7,754 nt of DNA, taken from Candidatus Zixiibacteriota bacterium (GTDB lineage Bacteria > Zixibacteria > MSB-5A5 > GN15 > FEB-12). Both the position numbers and the translations under genes were made by a program. Shown piece by piece: positions 1 to 5,737 of the stretch (position 1 is its first letter; each line of letters opens with the position of its first letter). The DNA lies in assembly GCA_022570975.1 (NCBI GenBank), contig JACZYS010000122.1:1-7754 (forward strand), given 5' to 3'. The notes beneath the pieces were generated by a model that saw only the letters and a list, made by a program, of their open reading frames with translations, was not told the origin of the DNA and did no database searches.

Positions 1-1
1 T

Positions 2-361
2 GAGAAAAAATACTTGGAATGGGCTGAAAAAGGACTAAGTGCCATTTCTTCACAGGTTCAGAGGTCGCCAAACAGTATGACCTCGGCTTTGCAAGCCTTA
101 GATTTTTATTTAAATGACAAAATTGAGATTGTTATTGTGGGCAAAGGAAAAGAAAGAGATGAAATGCTCAAGAAAATATATCAGCAATACCTTCCCAATA
201 GATTAATTGCTATAAGTGAAAACGGCAAAGATCCACTTGGGTTATTTGAAGGCCGAGAATCAAAAGACGGTCAACCGCTAGCTTACTTATGTGTCAACTC
301 GGTTTGCAATTTACCGGTTTCAAAAGCAGCCGAACTAAATGAACAATTGAGTAGGCTTTAG
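2..361 (+). CDS. C-terminal part of a DUF255 / YyaL-type thioredoxin-domain protein (5' truncated by window)
   Basis: The reading frame is open from the first complete codon at the window edge to the TAG at 359-361, so the true start lies outside; the TTG at 14 is only an internal Leu codon. About 120 residues are present. The end carries the pattern Tyr-Leu-Cys-x-Asn-x-x-Cys-x-x-Pro-Val, which matches the conserved C-terminal tail of the YyaL/SPATA20 family (an N-terminal thioredoxin-like DUF255 domain followed by an alpha/alpha barrel similar to N-acylglucosamine 2-epimerases). The preceding stretch IEIVIVGKGKERDEM also fits the conserved strand-turn-helix near the end of that family. The thioredoxin domain itself is not in the window. 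The biochemical role of the family is poorly defined. The next gene starts 11 bases after the stop, so the two are probably co-transcribed. Confidence 0.85.
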   Translation, partial: EKKYLEWAEKGLSAISSQVQRSPNSMTSALQALDFYLNDKIEIVIVGKGKERDEMLKKIYQQYLPNRLIAISENGKDPLGLFEGRESKDGQPLAYLCVNSVCNLPVSKAAELNEQLSRL

Positions 362-372
362 AAAGATAACAA

Positions 373-786
373 ATGATAAAAAAGAAAATGAAATGGATGG
401 GAGGGATGAAATTTGAAGGGACCTCAACCTGGGGACATACCATTGTGGCTGATGCCAACAAAGGAGTGGGCGGAACAGAAGATGGTGTCGGGCCGACCGA
501 GCTGTTGATGTACGCCGTAGCCTCATGCACCGGAATGGATGTTGTTTATTTGCTTAAGAAAATGAAACAGCAGGTAACAGTTTTGGAAATTGAAGTTGCC
601 GGCCACCAAAACGACGACTACCCAAAACCGTTTCACAAAATTGAAGTGGACTATATTTTTTCCGGCAAAGATTTAGACCTCTCAAAACTGGAAAGAGCAG
701 TAGAGTTATCTCAGGAAAAATACTGCGTTGTAAGCCAGACCGTAAAAGGGATGGCAAATATCAAAACAAGTATTTCAATTGTATAA
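373..786 (+). CDS. OsmC family protein (peroxiredoxin-like)
   Basis: This 137-residue protein has the length and motifs of a single-domain OsmC/YhfA-like protein. The core motif Gly-Pro-Thr-Glu-Leu-Leu (40-45) leads into Ala-Ser-Cys-Thr-Gly-Met-Asp-Val-Val, giving Cys52. A second cysteine, Cys118, lies in Lys-Tyr-Cys-Val-Val-Ser. In the family these two cysteines form the thiol pair that reduces organic hydroperoxides, and Glu43 is part of the conserved active-site region. Family members act as cytosolic dimers, and no signal peptide is visible here. The upstream ribosome site is weak (an AGAAAGA stretch), and Met6 would be a possible alternative start. The gene sits 11 bases after the DUF255-type gene and 16 bases before the DUF302 gene. 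OsmC-like proteins of the YhfA branch have no firmly known substrate, so the hydroperoxidase role is inferred from the two cysteines. Confidence 0.93.
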   Translation: MIKKKMKWMGGMKFEGTSTWGHTIVADANKGVGGTEDGVGPTELLMYAVASCTGMDVVYLLKKMKQQVTVLEIEVAGHQNDDYPKPFHKIEVDYIFSGKDLDLSKLERAVELSQEKYCVVSQTVKGMANIKTSISIV

Positions 787-802
787 AAAGGAGAAATAAA
801 AT

Positions 803-1189
803 ATGCAGGAATTAGGATATACACTTGTCTCAAAAAAATCATTTGATGAAGTTTCAGACAACCTTGAAAAAAACTCTGCTGAAAACCAATTCAGGGTTTT
901 AGCAGTACACGATGTCCAGGAGACTCTTGAGGAAAAGGGATTTGAAAGGGACGCTTTGAAAATTATTGAAATTTGCAATGCCGGATTTGCATACGAAGCA
1001 CTTGAAAAAAATATTGATGTAGCCATGTTTATGCCCTGCCGCTTTACAGTTTATCGGAAAAACGATGAAACAGTTGTAACTCTGGCAAGACCAAAAATGA
1101 TTTCTGAAATGCTGCCTGACTCAGGATTAGATAACCTTGCTACTGATGTTGAAGAACGTTTGATAAAAATAATGAAATTATCCATATAA
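803..1189 (+). CDS. DUF302 domain-containing protein
   Basis: This 128-residue cytosolic protein is preceded by a strong ribosome site (AAGGAG at 788-793, 9 bases before the ATG). It has the hallmarks of DUF302: an N-terminal strand with Ser-Phe-Asp-Glu (13-16), a central Ile-Glu-Ile-Cys-Asn segment (Cys58) followed by Ala-Tyr-Glu-Ala-Leu, and the Met-Pro-Cys-Arg-Phe-x-Val-Tyr motif with Cys79. The conserved Cys-Asn and Pro-Cys positions suggest a thiol- or metal-related role, but no reaction is established for the family. It is the third gene of the probable operon with the DUF255-type and OsmC genes. No membrane segment or signal peptide is seen. Confidence 0.9.
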   Translation: MQELGYTLVSKKSFDEVSDNLEKNSAENQFRVLAVHDVQETLEEKGFERDALKIIEICNAGFAYEALEKNIDVAMFMPCRFTVYRKNDETVVTLARPKMISEMLPDSGLDNLATDVEERLIKIMKLSI

Positions 1190-1220
1190 AATAAACTCAT
1201 AATTCTTCTGCAACAACAAC

Positions 1221-1250
1221 AATTCTCAGTCAGTCTTTCTGAGCAGAATT
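1221..1250 (+). terminator. Weak candidate terminator hairpin after the DUF302 gene
   Basis: AATTCTCAG at 1221-1229 can pair with the CTGAG and AATT parts of 1239-1250, with a three-base bulge on the 3' side and a loop of about nine bases. No U-tract follows directly; the first T run (1274-1279) is over 20 bases downstream. It may end the first operon or merely slow the polymerase. This is a low-confidence call. Confidence 0.25.
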
Positions 1251-1313
1251 AAATCCGAAGCAATCTTAAAATCTTTTTTATTTTGAATCCGTATTATTTC
1301 AGCTTTTATTTAA

Positions 1314-1342
1314 TTGATAAACAGAAGTTAGAGATGAATATT
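1314..1342 (+). promoter_or_regulatory. Candidate sigma-70-type promoter for nfeD-slipin
   Basis: TTGATA (1314-1319, 5 of 6 to consensus) and AATATT (1337-1342, 4 of 6) are separated by exactly 17 bases and lie about 57 bases upstream of the nfeD start. An overlapping weaker candidate (TTGTAA followed 17 bases later by TAATTA) lies just downstream, so the exact start point is uncertain. Confidence 0.35.
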
Positions 1343-1399
1343 CTTGTAAATGAAAAGTAATACTAATAATTACGATTACCAAATTGTAAAGGACAGATC

Positions 1400-1843
1400 A
1401 TGGAAAATATAGTCTGGATATGGCTGGCTGTAGCACTGATTTTTTTGATAATGGAATTACTTTCCCCAACTTTTATTTTTGTTATATTTGTAGTGGGAGC
1501 AATTGCTTCAGGTGCATTTAGTTATTTTATGCCGGATGAAATTTATTGGCAGCTGGGAATTTTTATTGGAGTTGCTGCATTGCTTCTTCCCTTCAGTAGA
1601 ATGCTGGCCAAAAAAATCACCAAAGAGTCACCACAGAAATCAAATGTTGACGCCTTAATTGGTCAGACTGCAATAGTCATTAAAGAAATAGACCCTGATT
1701 TAGGCGGGCAGGTCAAAATTGGCGGTGAAACATGGCTGGCAGAAGCAGATGAAAAAATTGATGAAAATGGGAAAGTTGAAATCATATCAATTTCCGGAAC
1801 TAAGGTTCATGTAAAGAAAATAGAAAGTGAGGAAAACCAATGA
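1400..1843 (+). CDS. nfeD: Short NfeD family membrane protein
   Basis: This 147-residue protein has the layout of the short (protease-less) NfeD type. Three hydrophobic helices fall at about residues 5-21, 24-43 and 48-68. A soluble domain from about residue 83 to 140 begins Val-Asp-Ala-Leu-Ile-Gly-Gln-Thr and continues through Gly-Gly-Gln-Val-Lys-Ile-Gly-Gly-Glu-x-Trp-x-Ala; this is the C-terminal OB-fold (NfeD) domain. No ClpP-like serine-protease domain is present, so it is not the long NfeD1a form. In the family this protein partners with a co-encoded SPFH protein at the cytoplasmic membrane. Its TGA stop overlaps the ATG of the slipin gene by four bases, which indicates translational coupling. 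The start is supported by AAAGGA six bases upstream. Confidence 0.92.
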   Translation: MENIVWIWLAVALIFLIMELLSPTFIFVIFVVGAIASGAFSYFMPDEIYWQLGIFIGVAALLLPFSRMLAKKITKESPQKSNVDALIGQTAIVIKEIDPDLGGQVKIGGETWLAEADEKIDENGKVEIISISGTKVHVKKIESEENQ

Positions 1844-2784
1844 CCACCGTACTTATATTTATTTTTGTTGGAGCCGTATTTGTTTTTATTCTGGTGGGTT
1901 TATCAATAAGAATTATCAGGCCCTTTGAAAAAGGACTGGTAGAAAGACTGGGAAGATTCCAGCGGTTGCTTGACCCCGGACTCAATATGATATTCCCGTT
2001 TTTTGATTCGGTTCAGAAGATTGACATGAGAGAAGTAGTGCTGGACGTTCCATCTCAACTGGTCATAACAAAAGATAATGTCAGTGTAGAAGTTGACGCT
2101 ATTATTTATGCTCAAGTCACAGACCCGGTGAGAGCCAAGTATGAAATAAAAAATTATATACTGGCCGCTACCAAACTGGCTCAAACAAATCTAAGAAACG
2201 TAATCGGAGAGATGGATTTGGACTCCTGCCTCTCTTCACGTGATAACATAAACCTTCAGCTTCGCTCTGTTTTAGATACGGCAACAGATAAGTGGGGAGT
2301 AAAAGTAAACAGAGTTGAACTGCAGCGGATAGACCCGCCTCGTGATATCACCGAGGCAATGAGCCGTCAGATGAAAGCAGAAAGAGATAAAAGGGCAACT
2401 ATTTTAGACGCAGAAGCATTGAGACAGGCAGACATTACCAAAGCCGAAGGATACAAACAGGCTCAGATACTCTCTGCCGAAGGTGAAGCCGAAGCGGTAA
2501 AGAAAATAGCCGATGCCGAAAGATATAGGCAGGAGACAGTGGCCTTGGGCGAAGGGAAGGCCATAAATACCGTTTTTAAGGCGATTCATGAAGGAAAGCC
2601 TGATGAAAAACTTATTACTCTTAAGTATCTTGAAATGCTTCCAAGATTGGCTGATAATAAAGCCAACAAATTGTTTATTCCGTACGAAGCAAGTGCCATG
2701 ATATCATCTCTGGCGGCTCTGGTAGAGGGAATCAAAGGGGATACATCTACATCCAACCAAGTTGAAGAACCAAATTCCACTTAA
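1840..2784 (+). CDS. SPFH/band-7 (stomatin-like, slipin/QmcA type) membrane protein
   Basis: This 314-residue protein is a full-length slipin-type member. An N-terminal membrane helix (about 3-22) is followed by the family opening Ile-Arg-Pro-x-Glu-Lys-Gly-Leu-Val-Glu-Arg-Leu-Gly (26-38). The band-7 domain continues with Leu-Asp-Pro-Gly-Leu-Asn (44-49), Asp-Met-Arg-Glu (62-65) and Thr-Lys-Asp-Asn-Val-x-Val-x-Val-Asp (77-86). An Ala/Glu/Lys-rich coiled coil covers about 176-235, then the conserved Leu-Lys-Tyr-Leu-Glu-Met-Leu (261-267) and a hydrophobic tail end. Such proteins oligomerise into membrane microdomain scaffolds, often with NfeD, which overlaps this gene by four bases (ATGA). A GAGG ribosome site lies inside the nfeD end, seven bases from the start. 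The role in membrane organisation is known for the family; the client proteins here are unknown. Confidence 0.95.
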   Translation: MTTVLIFIFVGAVFVFILVGLSIRIIRPFEKGLVERLGRFQRLLDPGLNMIFPFFDSVQKIDMREVVLDVPSQLVITKDNVSVEVDAIIYAQVTDPVRAKYEIKNYILAATKLAQTNLRNVIGEMDLDSCLSSRDNINLQLRSVLDTATDKWGVKVNRVELQRIDPPRDITEAMSRQMKAERDKRATILDAEALRQADITKAEGYKQAQILSAEGEAEAVKKIADAERYRQETVALGEGKAINTVFKAIHEGKPDEKLITLKYLEMLPRLADNKANKLFIPYEASAMISSLAALVEGIKGDTSTSNQVEEPNST

Positions 2785-2799
2785 AAAACAACAGGCATT

Positions 2800-2832
2800 A
2801 AAAAAGCGGCTCATGATTTCATGAACCGCTTT
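2800..2832 (-). terminator. Intrinsic terminator of the carbonic anhydrase-chemoreceptor gene
   Basis: Bases 2803-2815 and 2820-2832 form a 13-base-pair stem with a four-base loop. Read on the - strand the only irregular pair is a G-U wobble, and the stem runs into six consecutive T (2805-2800), the classic Rho-independent form. It begins 19 bases past the receptor stop codon. On the + strand the same hairpin has a C-A mismatch and only three T, so it may also end the slipin transcript, but less efficiently. Confidence 0.85.
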
Positions 2833-2851
2833 GAATATAGAAATAATCTAC

Positions 2852-5671
2852 TTACTCAACTTTAAACTGTGCCACCAATTCCTGCATATTGTTGGCATTC
2901 TTGCTTAGCTGTTCAGCTGCAGCGGCAGACTGTTCTGCTCCTTTAGAGTTTTCTTCGGTGATGGTTGAGATATGTCCAACGTTCTTGGAAATCTGTTCAG
3001 CGGCTGCTGACTGCTCATCAGAAGCAGTTGCTATCTGCTGAATCATATCCATTACACGTTGTGACATATTAACAATCTCATTAAGGCTGTTACCAGCTTT
3101 GTCGGTTAACTCACGACCTTTTTCAACTTCGGTTGTTCCCATTTCCATTCCCTTAACAGCTTCAGTTGTTTCGTCCTGAATACCCTTAATCATTCCGGTA
3201 ATTTCGTTAGTAGCCTTACCGGTTCTTTCGGCCAGTTTTCTGACTTCGTCAGCCACAACGGCAAATCCACGACCCTGCTCACCGGCACGGGCAGCTTCAA
3301 TAGCTGCGTTTAAGGCTAACAGGTTAGTCTGGTCAGCAATATCATCAATAACACCGATAATTTCACCTATCTGGTCAGCAGAAGTAGCCAGCTTGCCAAT
3401 AGACTCAGCAGCTTCACTAACTACATCAGCAATCTTCTGCATTCCCTGGATGGTATCAGAAACAATCTGTCCACCCTGAGTAGCTGTCTCAGATGCGTTT
3501 TTGGAGATATCAGTTGCTTCGCCAGCACTCTTAGAAGCTTCAACAATAGTTGCAGTCATTTCTTCTATTGCAGTAGAAACCTCATTAACCTGAGAGGATT
3601 GATCCTTGGATGAATTTGACATCTGTAAAGCCGATGATGAGATTTCATTTGCTGCTGAGGCTACTTCTGCAGCATTTGTACCCATTTTACCTATTGATTC
3701 GATAAGGTTTTTGTTCATCTTGTTGAGCGAGTTACCAATCTTACCCTTACTCTCCAGAGTGCGTTCAATGGATTGCACAAGAAGACCAATTTCATCTTTG
3801 GTAGAGATACCAACAGATTCGATTTCAACTTGGGTGATTTCCTGTGTTAAGTCATTAGCAGCAATCAACTCAACAATCTGCGTAAAACTCTCGAATTCAT
3901 TGTTCATTTTTTCAGTCAATTCGACAATCTTGTTAATTGGTCGAGAAATACTGCGAGAGATTAACCAGCCAATCACTCCGGCAACAAGCAAAGCGCCTAT
4001 TCCAATAATCAGAAGGAGATTAAAGGCGGCGTGTTCGGTGTTCTCAGCTTCTATAGAGACTGAATCTAAGTGATGCTCAACACTAAGTAACAGTTCTTCA
4101 ATATGAAGGGTCAGATCTTCTGCTTCAATTTCAACTTTTTCGAACATTTCAATGAAGCGATGATCTGAAGTGCCGCTAGTTTGAACTAAGGCAATGAGTT
4201 CTTCGGCGTGAGCAGTAAACTCATCATGCTCATTTTCCAAATTCTTTATGGTGGATCCGAAGTTAGTCGAAGCCAAAATGGGATGAGCTGTTACAAACTC
4301 GTCAGCTTCTAACAATTCGTTTTTTGCTTTTTCGTCAAACTTGTGGAAAGTAGCTATTCGATCCGGATGGAGATCGATAAGGTAGGCGTTTAGGGCAAGC
4401 TCACCTTCTAATGAGTGCGTTTCAATTGCTACTATTTTCTCAGTCAACGGGATATAAACTTCGGCAATATTCTCGATTGCCGTACCGAGTTCCCCCATTT
4501 TTGATTCTGATATGCCAATTGAAATGCCAAGCAACACCACTACGATTGCAAATCCGGTAAGTATCTTTGTGCCTATTTTCATATGCGGGAGGAATTCTCC
4601 GCGTTCATTCTTATTCAGTCCATACGCTACCGCTAGAATAAGAAGTACAAAGAAGGATATCCAAAACCACTGAGAGTCTAAGATTGAGGAAATTCCTGCA
4701 TTGTGAGTTACGGTTATTGCGGCAGATGAGGCACTTTTGTTAGTAGTTGAACGAGTCGCAGCTTTGTGTGATGAACCTGATGTACTTGAAGAACCATGTG
4801 AATTTGAAGAACTCTTAGACATAGCGGCAGTAGTTTGAGCACCATGTCCGCCACCGTGGCTGGATGATCCAGCATTAGCCTCTTCGTGTCCACCACCGGC
4901 CATAGCGTTCATAGCCCGCTGTGGATTGGACTCGACACTTGAGAGTATCTGACCAACCTTATATTCAGGCAACCATTTGATAGTTCCTGTTCCGACATTG
5001 TATATTGCACCTACTATTTTGACAGTGCCGTTCTTGACTGAATTCCTGGTTGAAGGACTGAGCATAAACAAGTCCTCAATACCCTGCCAGACATTTTCCT
5101 CAATTGCGTAAGGAATAATTGCGTCGCCATGGATGTTGGGGTGATTCGCCATAGCTCTTTCCACAGCTGGTTGAATATTATCAACAAGCGGCGGAATATT
5201 TCGCTCTAGTGCGTGGCCAGTGCCAAGCACAGCATGTGTCACTGCTGTAACCGCACCACACTGGGTATGACCCAATACGACAAAAACCGGAGTATTGACA
5301 TGGGCTATTCCATACTCGATAGATCCCACTTCATCAACATCACAAACATTACCTGCTACGCGGACAACAAAAATATCCATGATGCCGGCATCAAACAGAC
5401 GTTCTACCGGTACTCGAGAGTCAGAGCAGGCAATAACGGTCGCATATGCGTGGTTACCCTGATTTTCACTTCCTGCTTGAACCAATCGTATCCCATTGGT
5501 ATGCGGATGATTGCTTTTACCATCAACAAACCTCTGATTGCCCTCTTTAAGCTGGTTCAGAGATTTCTGCGGACTGGGCTGTTTGGCACTTATGACGCCA
5601 GGAGCGGCCATAACAAAAGCCATTACTGCGCATGCGGCCAAACTGTTCTTTAAGATCTGAAACAATTTCAT
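2852..5671 (-). CDS. Periplasmic beta-carbonic anhydrase fused to a methyl-accepting chemotaxis receptor
   Basis: One uninterrupted 939-codon frame encodes the following, in order. (1) A Sec signal peptide, about 1-29, likely cut after Ile-Ser-Ala. (2) A beta-carbonic anhydrase domain, about 33-235, with Cys82-Ser-Asp84-Ser-Arg86 and Gly-His135-Thr-Gln-Cys138-Gly, giving zinc ligands Cys82/His135/Cys138 and the Asp84-Arg86 catalytic dyad; Arg-Val-Ala-Gly-Asn at 104-108 is also typical. (3) A Ser/Gly/His-rich linker, about 255-330. (4) Membrane helices at about 334-351 and 369-388. (5) A His/Glu-rich four-helix bundle, about 391-548. (6) A third membrane helix, 549-572. (7) An enlarged HAMP region, about 573-635. 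(8) An MCP signalling domain to the end, whose hairpin tip motif lies at 778-817, with likely methylation sites at Glu703/Glu704 and Glu886/Gln887. There is no C-terminal NWETF-type CheR tether. AAGGA seven bases upstream supports the start. The enzyme should hydrate CO2 in the periplasm and the receptor should signal to CheA/CheW; coupling of the two is inferred. Confidence 0.95.
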   Translation of the reverse strand: MKLFQILKNSLAACAVMAFVMAAPGVISAKQPSPQKSLNQLKEGNQRFVDGKSNHPHTNGIRLVQAGSENQGNHAYATVIACSDSRVPVERLFDAGIMDIFVVRVAGNVCDVDEVGSIEYGIAHVNTPVFVVLGHTQCGAVTAVTHAVLGTGHALERNIPPLVDNIQPAVERAMANHPNIHGDAIIPYAIEENVWQGIEDLFMLSPSTRNSVKNGTVKIVGAIYNVGTGTIKWLPEYKVGQILSSVESNPQRAMNAMAGGGHEEANAGSSSHGGGHGAQTTAAMSKSSSNSHGSSSTSGSSHKAATRSTTNKSASSAAITVTHNAGISSILDSQWFWISFFVLLILAVAYGLNKNERGEFLPHMKIGTKILTGFAIVVVLLGISIGISESKMGELGTAIENIAEVYIPLTEKIVAIETHSLEGELALNAYLIDLHPDRIATFHKFDEKAKNELLEADEFVTAHPILASTNFGSTIKNLENEHDEFTAHAEELIALVQTSGTSDHRFIEMFEKVEIEAEDLTLHIEELLLSVEHHLDSVSIEAENTEHAAFNLLLIIGIGALLVAGVIGWLISRSISRPINKIVELTEKMNNEFESFTQIVELIAANDLTQEITQVEIESVGISTKDEIGLLVQSIERTLESKGKIGNSLNKMNKNLIESIGKMGTNAAEVASAANEISSSALQMSNSSKDQSSQVNEVSTAIEEMTATIVEASKSAGEATDISKNASETATQGGQIVSDTIQGMQKIADVVSEAAESIGKLATSADQIGEIIGVIDDIADQTNLLALNAAIEAARAGEQGRGFAVVADEVRKLAERTGKATNEITGMIKGIQDETTEAVKGMEMGTTEVEKGRELTDKAGNSLNEIVNMSQRVMDMIQQIATASDEQSAAAEQISKNVGHISTITEENSKGAEQSAAAAEQLSKNANNMQELVAQFKVE

Positions 5672-5737
5672 TGTTTAATCCTTATTTTAAAAAGTTCATT
5701 TATTTTTATTCGTTTCATATTCAATTAGTACTAGTTA
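5672..5737 (-). other. Short gap between stalked porin and receptor gene
   Basis: These 66 very AT-rich bases contain the ribosome site of the receptor gene (AAGGA) and no hairpin with a U-tract. The small palindrome TAGTACTAGTTACTA (5726-5740) overlaps the porin stop codon. No convincing promoter is seen, so read-through from the porin gene is plausible, although a weak internal promoter cannot be excluded. Confidence 0.5.

Larger units (their letters stand above)
1190..1399. other. Intergenic gap between DUF302 and nfeD
   Basis: These 210 bases have no credible ORF on either strand. They hold an imperfect inverted repeat at 1221-1250, AT-rich sequence with a T6 run at 1274-1279, and a candidate promoter at 1314-1342 for the nfeD-slipin pair. 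The ribosome site for nfeD is AAAGGA ending at 1393, 6 bases before its ATG. Nothing else recognisable is present. Confidence 0.6.

Noticed and set aside
294..757. Several short - strand frames over the OsmC gene
   Set aside because: They overlap a well-supported OsmC gene and have no ribosome sites or recognisable motifs.
2801..2832. Possibility that the convergent hairpin is part of a repeat array or mobile-element end
   Set aside because: Only one copy is present and it is followed by a U-tract on the - strand at the right distance from a stop codon, so a plain terminator explains it.
3606..4073. 155-codon open frame on the + strand
   Set aside because: It lies entirely antisense to the receptor's sensor, third membrane helix, HAMP and start of the signalling domain. 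Its protein has no recognisable family, and the opposite frame is unmistakably a chemoreceptor.
4585..4602. Imperfect GC-rich palindrome around GGAATTCTCC inside the fusion gene
   Set aside because: It is within coding sequence between two membrane helices, short and imperfect. It is better explained by codons than by a regulatory hairpin.
5213..5653. 146-codon open frame on the + strand
   Set aside because: It is antisense to the carbonic anhydrase domain, whose catalytic motifs are clear on the other strand; the + strand product resembles nothing and lacks a good ribosome site.
4682..5671. Possibility that the carbonic anhydrase-receptor fusion arises from a lost stop codon or frameshift between two genes
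   Set aside because: The linker is long, compositionally coherent and in frame, and the topology of signal peptide, enzyme, membrane hairpin and receptor is self-consistent. A recent accident would be expected to leave intergenic-like sequence or a stop remnant. A chimeric assembly cannot be excluded without read data.
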